Part shown: positions 18,279-27,829 of the stretch, in pieces | Numbering within the stretch: the stretch's first letter is position 1 | How the letters are laid out: each line of letters begins with the position of its first letter | Assembly: GCA_002471665.1 (NCBI GenBank) | Contig: DKQK01000071.1 | Coordinates: 131,316 to 195,315, forward strand | Origin: Gammaproteobacteria bacterium UBA7310 | Lineage (GTDB): Bacteria; Pseudomonadota; Gammaproteobacteria; Pseudomonadales; Ketobacteraceae | Length of the DNA stretch: 64,000 bases | Direction: 5' to 3' | Translations under genes and position numbers: made by a program | The notes under the pieces: generated by a model | The model's database searches: none | Seen by the model: the letters and a program-made list of their open reading frames with translations, nothing else | What the model was told of the DNA's origin: nothing

Positions 18279-20636
18279 CTACAGGTTCGCTTCTTTCACT
18301 TTGCGTAGATTACCGATCACATTCTGCAGCGCGCGATCGAACAGCTGGGAATCTTCCAGAATAAGGACTTCACCCTTCTTCAGGGCATGAGCCAGACCCA
18401 ATGTGGTTTTCTCATCAATTTTCACACCGGTGCGGTTCACAAAAATCATCTTGTCGGCTGACTTGATGTGGGCGGCCAGCTTGGATCGGGTTTTCGCGCC
18501 GTTGTCGCCACGAAACTCCATCCAGGCCCCCACGTTGACCTTCTTGGCCTGCTGCAAATAGGGATCGTCATCCGGCAATGCTGCCAGTTCTGAATCCGGA
18601 ATCGCGCTGGGAGTGCGTGTGATATCCAATCGCGAAACCTTGTTTCGATCCGGAATCACCGGTGAAGCACCCATGCGCTCCATATCTTCGGTCACAGCCG
18701 CAACCAGATCCTTGGCCGGATCCTTGCGATTGTCCAGATGCTCCGGAGTTTCGCCGCGCAGCACCTGCATCTGCAGCTGCTCCAACTCAGTCAGCATCTC
18801 CCCCATCACAAAGGGGTTAAAGGAGACACTATTCAACCCCTGACGCAAATTCTTCAACAGAATGGGAACGATATTGAACAGTTTTTTACGCGCTGCATCG
18901 TCCTCTGTCGGAGCAACGCTCAACAACAGATGATCAATGGTTTTCACTGCGCCCAGCCAGTTATTGCTTTCCGGACCGTATTTCAGAAACACCAGTTTCA
19001 ATACGCCCATCCAGCCATCGGTCAGCAAACGCACCACCACTTCGGGAACCGTCTTGCCGTCCAGCCGCTGGCGTACAGTTTCCAGAGCGGTTTTCTCGGC
19101 CAACTGGGCTTTCGCTTTTCCTTCTTCCGCCGCTTTGGTGCGCTGCTCTATCATCTGTGAGCGCCGCACTTCGGTCTGCATGAACTGGCTGAAATCGTGC
19201 AACAGCTCATCGAACAGCACGGCTTCTTTCTCATATTCCGTCAGGATACGTTGCGCCGTGGATTGAATCTTTTTGAACACCATGTCCTTCTTCAGGTGAT
19301 CGGCATCCTCATTCAGGCCAATCCCCGCCCGTGCCAATTCGTTAAGCAACTTGCGGGCAGGATGGCCACCACGGCTGAAGAAACTGTAATCCTGGATGGC
19401 AAGCTTTAGATAGGGAATCTGCAGTCGGCCCAACAAGGCCTTTACCGGTACAGGCAAGTTGTCATCATCCAGAATGAAATCAAACAGCATGGAAACCAGA
19501 TTAATCACATCGCTGTCGGTCTGCCCTACCCGTTCAGGGCCCTGCTTGGTTTCGCGCTGGCGCAGCAAATTGGATACAACACCACGTACATTGACTTTCG
19601 GCAGACTGACGTTGCCGCTAATGACATCCTCACCCTGAGGCTGAACCTGTTGCAGGCGGGACAACATGTCAAACAGTTCGGCGTTCGACATCTCGCGAGC
19701 ATTTTCTGCCGCCGAACCGATCGGCCCGGTGACCATATCCGTTACCGTAGGTACATTCCTGACGGAAGCCAGCAGGGTTTGCAATTGGGTAAAAAATTCA
19801 TTGGCCGCCTGCTTGGCTGCACTTTCCTGCGGCTCTGCTTTCTGATCTTCTGTTGTGGACTCTTTGGAGCGGCGACGAATGGACGCCAATTTGGGCGTAC
19901 CTTTCAGATCAGGCAGCACCCCTGCGTCGGCCAACACGGCATTGGCGGTATCCAGCACCACGTCATATTCGGATATTACAAACTTATCGAACAGCTTATA
20001 GAGCACCAGCCGCTTCTTAATATCACACTGCACGATCTGGGAGGCGCTGTTAAAGGCCTCACACACCTGCTGGGGATGAAACGGGTTATTTCGTTCGTTC
20101 ACCTTGATATGGGCATGCACCAACACCGCTTCCATACGGGTGTTTATTTGATAGATGCGTTCTGCAAACTTGCTCTTGGCCTTGGACACCATGCCTTCCA
20201 GAGCGACATTCATTTCCAGGTCGTCATCCGCCACCAATGACAATCCTTCCAGGGATGATACCGCTTCCAACGCGACACCGCCGTCATCATTGGAATGCGG
20301 CAGTTTCTTGAACAGTACGTTCAACTTCTGATAGAAGCTACGCTCGATCTCTTTGCGGTTGAGACGCAGTTGACGCATGGTTTCGATGTAGGCGTCCTTA
20401 TCCTGCTCACTGCCGGATTTCTCTGCGTACTCAAAGAAAGTATCGTCAGCCTTATCGAACACATCAGCCAGCAGTTGGTGTAATTCCTCCAAAGCAGAAC
20501 GGCGCGCTTTCATCAGCACGCTGGGCAAACCGGTATTCTGTTGCTGAGCTTTATCGTTCAGCATGGTGGAAGCACCAGTGGGGGAAGCCGACATCCCGTT
20601 TCCGTTGATACACCGAAGTTCTGGCTTCTGATTCAT
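18279..20636 (-). CDS. DUF1631 family protein
   Basis: A 785-residue, highly charged, helix-rich cytoplasmic protein of the DUF1631 family (same position as PA4523 of P. aeruginosa, next to ampD). The N-terminal half is rich in Glu/Lys/Gln. Residues about 250-290 are a low-complexity linker. The C-terminal 90 residues (VNVGAWMEFRGDNGAKTRSKLAAH ... MIFVNRTGVKIDEKT) look like a small beta-barrel, possibly PilZ-like, that could bind a nucleotide ligand; this last point is inference. ATG start with GAGG upstream. It ends in its own terminator. Function unknown. Confidence 0.85.
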   Translation of the reverse strand: MNQKPELRCINGNGMSASPTGASTMLNDKAQQQNTGLPSVLMKARRSALEELHQLLADVFDKADDTFFEYAEKSGSEQDKDAYIETMRQLRLNRKEIERSFYQKLNVLFKKLPHSNDDGGVALEAVSSLEGLSLVADDDLEMNVALEGMVSKAKSKFAERIYQINTRMEAVLVHAHIKVNERNNPFHPQQVCEAFNSASQIVQCDIKKRLVLYKLFDKFVISEYDVVLDTANAVLADAGVLPDLKGTPKLASIRRRSKESTTEDQKAEPQESAAKQAANEFFTQLQTLLASVRNVPTVTDMVTGPIGSAAENAREMSNAELFDMLSRLQQVQPQGEDVISGNVSLPKVNVRGVVSNLLRQRETKQGPERVGQTDSDVINLVSMLFDFILDDDNLPVPVKALLGRLQIPYLKLAIQDYSFFSRGGHPARKLLNELARAGIGLNEDADHLKKDMVFKKIQSTAQRILTEYEKEAVLFDELLHDFSQFMQTEVRRSQMIEQRTKAAEEGKAKAQLAEKTALETVRQRLDGKTVPEVVVRLLTDGWMGVLKLVFLKYGPESNNWLGAVKTIDHLLLSVAPTEDDAARKKLFNIVPILLKNLRQGLNSVSFNPFVMGEMLTELEQLQMQVLRGETPEHLDNRKDPAKDLVAAVTEDMERMGASPVIPDRNKVSRLDITRTPSAIPDSELAALPDDDPYLQQAKKVNVGAWMEFRGDNGAKTRSKLAAHIKSADKMIFVNRTGVKIDEKTTLGLAHALKKGEVLILEDSQLFDRALQNVIGNLRKVKEANL

Positions 20637-20728
20637 GGCTGTTAGCCTCGTCTATGCGCATACATCTATTACACAAATTCACTCAACATCCACGTGTTGC
20701 GAGCGTCATTCCTGCCTGCTTGTGCTGA

Positions 20729-20745
20729 CTGACAAACTTTGTCAG
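20729..20745. promoter_or_regulatory. Palindrome sharing its core with the pilA-pilB palindrome
   Basis: CTGACAAA-C-TTTGTCAG is a perfect 8-bp inverted repeat with a one-base centre. It lies in the 343-base gap between the DUF1631 gene (-) and the alanine symporter (+). Its 15-base core TGACAAACTTTGTCA recurs at 24701-24715. The rest of the gap holds no gene; it is AT-rich towards the symporter (TTTTTGTC-like repeats around 20845-20865) and includes a GCCGT/ACGGC hairpin near 20869-20885. Confidence 0.5.
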
Positions 20746-20979
20746 GTTGTGAACGGTTCCAGCACCTTCACCTAGCAGTATAGGTACGAATTCTGAACCC
20801 ACCTGTCGGTGTTGACCTATTTGGGACTCAGATCACAAAGATTTTTGTCTGTTTTTTGTCCATTTATCGCCGTTTTTTTGACGGCAAAAATGACCACTCA
20901 GTAAGCCGTTGATATTCGTAAAAATACCCGGTTTCGCGTAAAATCGGTCTCCGAAACTAACCCGATTCAGGTGTACCCG

Positions 20980-22317
20980 ATGCAAACCCTAACCGAATTT
21001 CTTTCGTGGCTCAGCGGCAACATTCTTTGGGGTGCCCCTATGCTGGTGGCCCTTTCGCTTACCGGCATCATCCTGACATTGGGCTTGCGTCTGGTGACCC
21101 TGCGTAAAATCCCCTATGCCTTCAGCCTGCTGCTCAAAGGCCGGCATTCAACTGAATCCGGCGACATCCCGCCATTCAATGCGCTGATGACCGCCATGTC
21201 CGCCACCGTGGGTACCGGCAATATTGCCGGGGTGGCCACCGCCATCGCCATGGGTGGCCCGGGCGCCCTGTTCTGGATGTGGTGCATTGCCCTGGTGGGT
21301 ATGGCCACCAAATACAGTGAAGCGGTATTGGCCGTAAGGTTTCGGGAACGTGACAATAAAGGGCACTATGTAGGCGGGCCCATGTACTACATCAAAAACG
21401 GCATGGGCAGCGGCTGGGCCTGGCTCGGCACCCTGTTCGCAATCTTCGGCCTGGTGGCGGGCTTCGGCATCGGCAATACCGTTCAATCCAACTCCGTGGC
21501 TGATGCTCTGGAAGCCACCTATGCAATACCTCATTGGGTAACCGGGGCCATCCTCGCCATCATTGCCGGGCTGGTGTTACTGGGTGGCATCCAGCGCATC
21601 GGCCAGGTAGCGGCCCGATTAGTGCCCTCCATGGCATTGCTGTACGTTGCCACCGGGATTTTGTTTATTGCCCTTAACGCCGGTGAAATTCCTGATGCCA
21701 TCGCCACCATTGTGGACAGCGCCTTTAACGGTCACGCCGCCGTGGGCGGCTTCGCCGGCGCCAGCGTCATGGCAGCCATTCGCTTTGGGGTGGCTCGAGG
21801 CGTGTTTTCCAACGAAGCCGGCCTGGGCAGCGCCCCTATCGCCCATGCCGCCGCCCAAACCAACAACCCAGTGCAGCAAGGTTTTATTGCCATGCTGGGG
21901 ACCTTCATCGACACCATTATTATCTGCTCCATTACCGGCCTGGTGATTGTCATCAGTGGTGCCTGGACCCAGGGCGCCAGCGGTGCCGAATTAACACAAC
22001 AGGCCTTCGACATCCTGGGCTACAACTATGGTGCCCATGTGGTGGCCATCGGCCTGGCGCTGTTTGCCTTTACTACGATTCTGGGCTGGAGCTACTATAG
22101 CGAACGCTGTGCGGAATACCTGTTCGGCACCGGCATGATCCTTCCTTTTCGCATCGTTTGGATTGTGGCAATTCCCGCCGGCGCCATGCTCTCCCTGGAC
22201 TTTGTCTGGCTGTTGGCAGACGTGCTCAATGCCATGATGGCCATCCCCAACCTGATTGCCCTGCTGGTACTGAGCCCGCTGGTATTTAAGTTAACCAAAG
22301 ATTATTTCAACAAGTAG
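20980..22317 (+). CDS. Alanine/glycine:cation symporter (AGCS family)
   Basis: Sodium- or proton-coupled uptake of alanine or glycine across the inner membrane. The 445-residue protein has about eleven hydrophobic helices and the AGCS signatures [52 protein letters not shown] and [19 protein letters not shown] start at the ATG at 20980 with CAGGTG upstream; a GTG three codons earlier is open too. It is followed by nadC after seven bases, probably one transcript. The homologous interval in P. aeruginosa has nadC directly beside the DUF1631 gene, so this gene is an insertion relative to that order. Confidence 0.93.
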   Translation: MQTLTEFLSWLSGNILWGAPMLVALSLTGIILTLGLRLVTLRKIPYAFSLLLKGRHSTESGDIPPFNALMTAMSATVGTGNIAGVATAIAMGGPGALFWMWCIALVGMATKYSEAVLAVRFRERDNKGHYVGGPMYYIKNGMGSGWAWLGTLFAIFGLVAGFGIGNTVQSNSVADALEATYAIPHWVTGAILAIIAGLVLLGGIQRIGQVAARLVPSMALLYVATGILFIALNAGEIPDAIATIVDSAFNGHAAVGGFAGASVMAAIRFGVARGVFSNEAGLGSAPIAHAAAQTNNPVQQGFIAMLGTFIDTIIICSITGLVIVISGAWTQGASGAELTQQAFDILGYNYGAHVVAIGLALFAFTTILGWSYYSERCAEYLFGTGMILPFRIVWIVAIPAGAMLSLDFVWLLADVLNAMMAIPNLIALLVLSPLVFKLTKDYFNK

Positions 22318-22324
22318 CCTGAAT

Positions 22325-23164
22325 ATGACCATCGATTACCGACTGCAAGACCTGAAGCGCACTGTAGCCTTCGCCATTGAGGAAGATGTACGGGACGGCG
22401 ACATTACCGCCGCCCTGATTCCCGCTGCCAATACCGCCCAAGCCAGGATCATTACCCGGGAGCAGGCGGTGATTTGCGGCACAGAGTGGGTGGATGAAGT
22501 GTTTCGCCAGATTGACCCGGAGGTGAAGATTACCTGGCAGGTACAGGATGGCGATCAGGTACATCCTGATCAGGTGTTGTTCGAACTGGAGGGCAATGCA
22601 CGCAGCCTGCTCACCGGTGAACGCTGTGCACTGAATTTTCTGCAGACCCTGTCAGGAACGGCAACGGTGTGCCGCCATTACGCCGACAAGGTTAAAGGCA
22701 CCGGTGTCAAACTGCTGGACACCCGCAAAACCCTGCCGGGCTTGCGCACCGCGCAAAAGTATGCGGTAACCTGCGGCGGTTGCCATAATCACAGGGTGGG
22801 CCTGTATGACGCATTTTTGATAAAAGAGAATCACATTGCGGCCTGCGGTGGCATCATTCAGGCCGTCAAAACCGCGCAGAAAAACGCCCCTGGAAAGCCG
22901 GTGGAAATTGAAGTTGAGACTTTCCAGGAGCTGCATGAAGCACTGGAAGCCGGTGCTGATGTTATAATGCTGGATGATTTTAGCGTAACGGACATGGTAA
23001 GGGCGGTAGCGATCACCGCCGATCAGGCCAAGCTGGAAGCATCCGGCGGTGTAACGGACTCTACCTTACGCACCATTGCCGGGACCGGGGTGGATTATAT
23101 TTCCATTGGTGGGTTGACCAAGCATTGTCGGGCGGTAGATTTGTCGATGCGGTTTGAACAGTAA
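22325..23164 (+). CDS. nadC: Nicotinate-nucleotide pyrophosphorylase (quinolinate phosphoribosyltransferase)
   Basis: Converts quinolinate and PRPP to nicotinate mononucleotide in de novo NAD synthesis. Its product is also a substrate of CobT. The 279-residue protein has the expected active-site stretches: [60 protein letters not shown] and, at the C-terminus, IMLDDFSV and LEASGGV ... [12 protein letters not shown]. It ends five bases from the convergent tfpZ stop. nadC next to ampD and pil genes is a long-conserved gammaproteobacterial arrangement. Confidence 0.97.
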   Translation: MTIDYRLQDLKRTVAFAIEEDVRDGDITAALIPAANTAQARIITREQAVICGTEWVDEVFRQIDPEVKITWQVQDGDQVHPDQVLFELEGNARSLLTGERCALNFLQTLSGTATVCRHYADKVKGTGVKLLDTRKTLPGLRTAQKYAVTCGGCHNHRVGLYDAFLIKENHIAACGGIIQAVKTAQKNAPGKPVEIEVETFQELHEALEAGADVIMLDDFSVTDMVRAVAITADQAKLEASGGVTDSTLRTIAGTGVDYISIGGLTKHCRAVDLSMRFEQ

Positions 23165-23169
23165 TCAAA

Positions 23170-23922
23170 TCAACCCGTATTCGCGAACGGATTCGCATTC
23201 ACATACACCGGTCTGGTATCAGAATCTCCAACAAATATTACAATCCACGAACCAAAGCGCGATACAACAGGGAGCCAGGAGAAATCTTGATCGCCCACAT
23301 TTAATGGCAATGATGACCGCTTTATTTGGGTCAACTTCTCCAACTGATCCCGCCCGTATGCATGACTTCTCACCTCACCCTGCTCACAGTCACGATAGTA
23401 ACGAGGCTGCAATTGTATGTCCTTGCCCTGCACAGCTGACCACAGTAATTCCGACCGCTCCTGCGGATCCGCTGGATAATCAACACAAATGGTTTTCGGC
23501 CCCAACAACGGCAAACGGGTAAAACCGTCGTCAGCGCCATGCATGTCCGCGGCATCAAGCTCTGCCGCCACTACCACGTCCAATCGATCCTTAACAAACA
23601 CCACATAAACCGGACGCGCCAGATAGACTGAATATATTCCGTAACTCAGGGCCGAAAACTGTATCAGTCCCACCACAAGATAGTCCCGCACCATCTCCTT
23701 GCGCACTTTGACTGGATTGAATATCACCAATGACATCACTGGCCCCAGCACAGCCTCTACACCAAGCACTAACAAAAAAAGATCTGTACCGCCAGTTAGC
23801 TGGGCAAAAGGTGCAGGGTACCACAACCGATAGACCAAGAACGCCGTTAACAATGCCACTATCAAGGTGAGAAAGCCATGCACCAACATGGCATAGAGTT
23901 TTGCTTTAACCAGAGTATGCAC
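23170..23922 (-). CDS. tfpZ: TfpX/TfpZ-type type IV pilin accessory protein
   Basis: Accessory protein encoded next to pilA in several type IV pilus loci, where it modulates assembly of its cognate pilin. The 250-residue protein has three or four N-terminal hydrophobic helices (LVHGFLTLIVALLTAFLVYRLW, LFLLVLGVEAVLGPVMSLVIF, YLVVGLIQFSALSYGIYSVYLARPVYVVFVKDRLDVV in family style) and a periplasmic-looking C-terminal half. The GTG start has AAGGA six bases upstream. It lies just downstream of pilA, behind a strong terminator, so it should be made at a lower level than pilin. Confidence 0.85.
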   Translation of the reverse strand: MHTLVKAKLYAMLVHGFLTLIVALLTAFLVYRLWYPAPFAQLTGGTDLFLLVLGVEAVLGPVMSLVIFNPVKVRKEMVRDYLVVGLIQFSALSYGIYSVYLARPVYVVFVKDRLDVVVAAELDAADMHGADDGFTRLPLLGPKTICVDYPADPQERSELLWSAVQGKDIQLQPRYYRDCEQGEVRSHAYGRDQLEKLTQIKRSSLPLNVGDQDFSWLPVVSRFGSWIVIFVGDSDTRPVYVNANPFANTG

Positions 23923-23939
23923 TTTGATCCTTCCAAACG

Positions 23940-23964
23940 AAAAAAGGCCCCCAAGGAGGCCTTT
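23940..23964 (-). terminator. pilA terminator
   Basis: Minus-strand hairpin AAAGGCC / GGCCTTT with an eight-base loop, ending in a run of T residues (six A on the plus strand at 23940-23945). It sits between the pilA stop (23989) and the tfpZ start (23922), as expected for a highly expressed pilin with partial read-through into its accessory gene. Confidence 0.9.
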
Positions 23965-23988
23965 CTGCAGTTTAATTCATTAAACGAA

Positions 23989-24501
23989 TTAACGGCATTC
24001 CGCAGGCGCCAAGTTGGCTGCCAGTGTACCAACCCCAGCACCGGCAGCAGAGGCATTGGTAGCACCAGCAGCATTACAAGCCCAGGCAATACGGCCTGAA
24101 GGAGGGGTGTAAGTACCAATACCACCAGCACTATCAGGCAGCGCAGCTTCACTACCACCACTTGCACCCGTGTAAGGGGTCAGAATCAGAGTAGGAGAAC
24201 CAGCACCAATTGCCTGAGTATAAGTGATAGTGATCTGGCCGGTCGTATCAGAAACCCCGATACTTGTAACATTGGGAGTGGCAGCTGGAGCCGTCCAACC
24301 CGCTGTATATTCCACTCCATTTGCGGCATTCTCACCTACCGCCAATTTAGCCGCCGAGGCCAAATTCAGGCCTTCTGTTACACGGGCACGAATGGTGTAA
24401 TCCTGGTAAGCAGGGATAGCCACCGCCGCCAGAATACCGATGATTGCAACAACAATCATCAATTCAATAAGGGTGAAACCCTGTTGCATTTGCTTCTTCA
24501 T
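23989..24501 (-). CDS. pilA: Type IV major pilin PilA
   Basis: Major subunit of the type IV pilus. The 170-residue prepilin has a short positively charged leader ending in glycine and the class III cleavage site MKKQMQQG / [19 protein letters not shown], with the conserved Glu at mature position 5, followed by [15 protein letters not shown]. The C-terminal part is Gly/Ala/Thr-rich, with two cysteines (IAWACN and PAEC at the end) that should form the D-region disulfide loop. The ATG at 24501 has GGAGA seven bases upstream. Transcription is from a sigma54 promoter at 24580-24595. It is divergent from pilB. Confidence 0.96.
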   Translation of the reverse strand: MKKQMQQGFTLIELMIVVAIIGILAAVAIPAYQDYTIRARVTEGLNLASAAKLAVGENAANGVEYTAGWTAPAATPNVTSIGVSDTTGQITITYTQAIGAGSPTLILTPYTGASGGSEAALPDSAGGIGTYTPPSGRIAWACNAAGATNASAAGAGVGTLAANLAPAECR

Positions 24502-24579
24502 AGATGATTCTCCAAGCATGTTATTTACGCATATTGTTCAATTGACATCGGCACTGTGCCAACCAACTAGCTTAAGCAA

Positions 24580-24595
24580 AGCACAGCCTGTGCCA
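24580..24595 (-). promoter_or_regulatory. Sigma54 (RpoN) promoter of pilA
   Basis: Minus strand TGGCACAGGCTGTGCT has GG and GC of the -24/-12 elements exactly twelve bases apart and matches the TGGCAC and TGCT parts of the consensus. The start site would fall near 24569, about 70 bases before the pilA ATG. The promoter itself contains a 13-base palindrome (GCACAG-C-CTGTGC), and another, GGCAC-T-GTGCC, lies at 24550-24560. PilR-type activation is the known pattern for pilA; no pilSR genes are in this window. Confidence 0.85.
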
Positions 24596-24691
24596 GAATC
24601 AAGAAATTAATATTCACCCCATAATTCAACCCGTTATGAGCTCACAATTTAACCAGCCCCTCCTTCTAGCCAATTCACCCCGGCACAATCC

Positions 24692-24724
24692 GCCAGATAG
24701 TGACAAACTTTGTCACTATCTGGC
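24692..24724. promoter_or_regulatory. 33-bp perfect palindrome in the pilA-pilB intergenic region
   Basis: Arms GCCAGATAGTGACAAA (24692-24707) and its exact reverse complement (24709-24724) flank a single C. It sits about 110 bases upstream of the pilA sigma54 promoter and 130 bases before the pilB start, in a 354-base divergent gap. There is no T-tract and no upstream gene to end, so an operator, enhancer or structured element is more likely than a terminator. The remaining gap is AT-rich and contains no gene; pilB has AGGA just before its ATG. Confidence 0.75.
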
Positions 24725-24855
24725 CTATTATTTTCGCTGGTTTACTTTGCGTTCTGAGCGTTTGATCTACTATTAGAAAAGAATCAATATATACAATTGA
24801 TTAAAGCACATACCTCCCAAAAAACTGTAATCGATCCGGTATTGACTCAGGAATT

Positions 24856-26553
24856 ATGAATCTAAGCGGTCTAGCCAAAAAACTGTTAAATGACGGAGCG
24901 ATAGCCGACGATGCTATTCGCAATGCTTCTGATACTGCCAGTAAGCAGAAAATCCCGCTGGTCACCTACCTGGTGCAGAACAACCTGGTTCCAGCCAGAA
25001 CCATTGCCCTGGCAGCAGCCGAAGAATTTGGCACGCCGCTCATTGAGCTGGATGCCATGTCCGTTGACGCCTTCCCCAAGGAGCTAGTGGCCGAAAAACT
25101 GGTCCGCAAGCACCGGGCGTTGCCCCTTTTCAAACGCGGTACCCGGCTTTATGTCGCCGTTTCCGATCCTACCAACCTGCAGGCTCTGGACGAAATCAAG
25201 TTCAATACCGGGCTCAGCACCGAGGCGGTCATCGTCGACGAAGATAAGCTCGATGGTGCCATTGATCGCTATCTGGAGAACTCTGAAACCGGCTTCAATG
25301 ACCTTGGCGATGCCGATTTGGACGACCTGGATATCGAAGCTGGAGGCGAGGAAGACCGGGCCAGCGACGTCACCGCTGAAGCCGCTGACGACGCCCCAAT
25401 TGTAAGGTTTGTAAACAAAATCCTGTTGGATGCCATCAAACTGGGAGCGTCGGACATCCACTTTGAACCCTATGAGAAGGCCTACCGCATACGACTCAGG
25501 GCAGATGGGATATTGCGGGAGGTGGCTCGTCCACCTGTCAACCTGGCGCCAAAGCTTGCCGCCCGACTCAAAGTCATGTCACAGCTCGACATTTCCGAAC
25601 GCCGCGTTCCGCAGGATGGCCGTATCAAGCTGAAGCTCTCGAAAACCAGGGCGATCGACTTTCGAGTGAATACGCTACCAACCCTGTTCGGCGAAAAGAT
25701 CGTATTGCGGATTCTGGACCCTGACAGTGCCAAACTGGGCATTGATATGCTGGGTTACGAAGAGGAACAGAAGGCACTTTATATGAAGGCGCTGGAACAG
25801 CCGCAGGGCATGATTCTGGTAACAGGCCCCACCGGGTCCGGCAAAACGGTGTCACTTTACACCGGTCTGAATATCCTCAACACCACTGAACGCAATATTT
25901 CAACGGCGGAAGACCCAGCCGAGATCAACCTGGAAGGGGTGAACCAGGTTAACGTAAACACCAAGGTCGGGCTGGATTTCGGCTCTGCGTTACGGGCTTT
26001 CCTGCGCCAGGATCCGGACATTGTCATGGTGGGAGAGATTCGGGATCTTGAAACCGCAGAAATCGCGGTCAAAGCCGCCCAAACCGGCCATTTGGTTCTC
26101 TCCACCCTGCACACCAACAGTGCTCCAGAGACACTTACCCGTTTAAGGAATATGGGGGTACCGGCCTTCAACATTGCCACCTCCGTATCCTTGATTATTG
26201 CCCAGCGCCTGGCCCGAAGGCTGTGCAAGAACTGCAAAAAACCCCTCGACATTCCCCACGAAACGCTTATATCGGAGGGCTTTAAGGAAGAAGAAATCGG
26301 AACATTTACGATATATGGCCCGCAAGGTTGTGATAAATGTGTGAACGGGTACAAAGGACGAGTCGGTATTTATGAGGTAGTTAAGGTCACTGATGGCATT
26401 TCACGCATTATAATGGAAGAAGGTAACGCGATTCAGATCGCGGACGCTGCTCGAAAGGAAGGCTTCAATGACCTCAGGACCAGCGGGCTTAAAAAAGTAA
26501 AAGACGGTTTAACCAGTCTGGAAGAAGTTAACCGCGTAACCACAGGGCATTAA
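24856..26553 (+). CDS. pilB: Type IV pilus assembly ATPase PilB
   Basis: Hexameric cytoplasmic ATPase that powers pilus extension. The 565-residue protein has an N-terminal T2SSE_N domain (about 1-150), an acidic linker, then the secretion ATPase core with Walker A GPTGSGKT (324-331), the Asp/His boxes around STAEDPAEI and LRQDPDIVMVGEIRDLETAE, and a zinc-binding tetracysteine region CKNCKKP ... GCDKCVNGYKGRVGIYE near the C-terminus. It is the first gene of pilB-pilC-pilD; pilC follows after two bases. Confidence 0.97.
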   Translation: MNLSGLAKKLLNDGAIADDAIRNASDTASKQKIPLVTYLVQNNLVPARTIALAAAEEFGTPLIELDAMSVDAFPKELVAEKLVRKHRALPLFKRGTRLYVAVSDPTNLQALDEIKFNTGLSTEAVIVDEDKLDGAIDRYLENSETGFNDLGDADLDDLDIEAGGEEDRASDVTAEAADDAPIVRFVNKILLDAIKLGASDIHFEPYEKAYRIRLRADGILREVARPPVNLAPKLAARLKVMSQLDISERRVPQDGRIKLKLSKTRAIDFRVNTLPTLFGEKIVLRILDPDSAKLGIDMLGYEEEQKALYMKALEQPQGMILVTGPTGSGKTVSLYTGLNILNTTERNISTAEDPAEINLEGVNQVNVNTKVGLDFGSALRAFLRQDPDIVMVGEIRDLETAEIAVKAAQTGHLVLSTLHTNSAPETLTRLRNMGVPAFNIATSVSLIIAQRLARRLCKNCKKPLDIPHETLISEGFKEEEIGTFTIYGPQGCDKCVNGYKGRVGIYEVVKVTDGISRIIMEEGNAIQIADAARKEGFNDLRTSGLKKVKDGLTSLEEVNRVTTGH

Positions 26554-26555
26554 GA

Positions 26556-27812
26556 ATGGCGACGGCGACACAAGCACAAACTAAAACTGCCAAAAAATCC
26601 TCTATCCCCAAGCAACAGACATTCAGCTGGGAAGGGGTCGATAAAAAAGGTAACAAGGTTAAGGGAGAACTCCCGGGCCAAAATGTTACCTTGATCAAGG
26701 CCGAGCTTCGCAAGCAGGGAATCGTAGCCAACAAAGTCAAAAAGAAAGCGACTTCACTGCTGGGGCCAAAGAAAAAGAAGATAACCCCGATGGACGTCGC
26801 TGTTTTTACGCGCCAACTGGCAACCATGATGAAAGCCGGGGTGCCTCTGGTCCAATCCTTTGAGATCGTTGCAGACGGCCATGACAACCCATCCATGCGG
26901 GATTTGCTCCTTAGAATAAAAGGGGATATCGAAGGCGGTAATAACCTGGCCAGCTCCCTTGCTGCTCACCCGGCTTATTTCGACGATTTATTTGTGAGCC
27001 TGGTTGATTCCGGCGAACAATCCGGCGCCCTGGAAACCATGCTGGATCGAATAGCAATTTATAAGGAAAAAACCGAAGCGCTAAAGGCAAAGATAAAGAA
27101 AGCGATCAAATACCCAATCGCCGTGGTGGTTGTGGCCTGTATAGTGACGGCAATACTTCTGATCAAGGTAGTACCCACATTTCAAGATCTGTTCGCTGGG
27201 TTCGGTGCAGAACTGCCTGCATTTACGCAAATGGTGATCGACCTGTCGGAATGGATGCAAGAATGGTGGTTTATCTTCCTCCTGGGAATCATTGCATTCG
27301 GTGTCGCTTTCGCTGAAGCGAAGAAGCGATCACCCGCATTTTGCGATGCTTTAGACAGAATAATTCTGAAAATGCCAGTTGCCGGGGACATTATCTACAA
27401 GGCGACGATTGCGCGCTACGCCCGAACGCTCGCCACTACCTTTTCTGCCGGTGTCCCCTTGGTGGAAGCGTTGGAATCCGTGGCCGGAGCAACCGGAAAC
27501 GTGGTCTACCGCAATGCGGTCAACAAAATTCGCGACGACGTATCAAGCGGCACCCAATTGAACTTTTCAATGAAATCAGCAGGTGTATTCCCAGCTATGG
27601 CGGTACAAATGACCGCGATCGGTGAAGAATCCGGTGCATTGGATACCATGTTGGATAAAGTAGCCACCTATTATGAGGATGAAGTGGACAACGCGGTGGA
27701 TGGCCTGACCAGCCTCCTCGAACCTCTGATAATGGCTGTGCTCGGAGTATTGGTGGGCGGTCTTATCATCGCCATGTACCTACCCATCTTCCAACTGGGT
27801 TCTGTCGTATAA
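26556..27812 (+). CDS. pilC: Type IV pilus inner-membrane platform protein PilC
   Basis: Polytopic platform protein that couples PilB to pilin assembly. The 418-residue protein begins with a short basic segment and FSWEGVDKKGNKVKGE, then two tandem T2SSF domains (VFTRQLATMMKAGVPLVQSFEIV and ARYARTLATTFSAGVPLVEALESV). It has three membrane segments: residues about 190-210 (IAVVVVACIVTAILLIKVVPTF), 240-260, and the C-terminal LIMAVLGVLVGGLIIAMYLPIF. Length is typical. It lies between pilB and pilD, and the three genes appear to be one transcription unit. Confidence 0.97.
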   Translation: MATATQAQTKTAKKSSIPKQQTFSWEGVDKKGNKVKGELPGQNVTLIKAELRKQGIVANKVKKKATSLLGPKKKKITPMDVAVFTRQLATMMKAGVPLVQSFEIVADGHDNPSMRDLLLRIKGDIEGGNNLASSLAAHPAYFDDLFVSLVDSGEQSGALETMLDRIAIYKEKTEALKAKIKKAIKYPIAVVVVACIVTAILLIKVVPTFQDLFAGFGAELPAFTQMVIDLSEWMQEWWFIFLLGIIAFGVAFAEAKKRSPAFCDALDRIILKMPVAGDIIYKATIARYARTLATTFSAGVPLVEALESVAGATGNVVYRNAVNKIRDDVSSGTQLNFSMKSAGVFPAMAVQMTAIGEESGALDTMLDKVATYYEDEVDNAVDGLTSLLEPLIMAVLGVLVGGLIIAMYLPIFQLGSVV

Positions 27813-27829
27813 GGACACGCTTGCCAATA

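Noticed and set aside
20869..20885. GCCGT/ACGGC hairpin upstream of the alanine symporter as a terminator
   Set aside because: The T run is in the loop, not after the stem, and no gene ends here.
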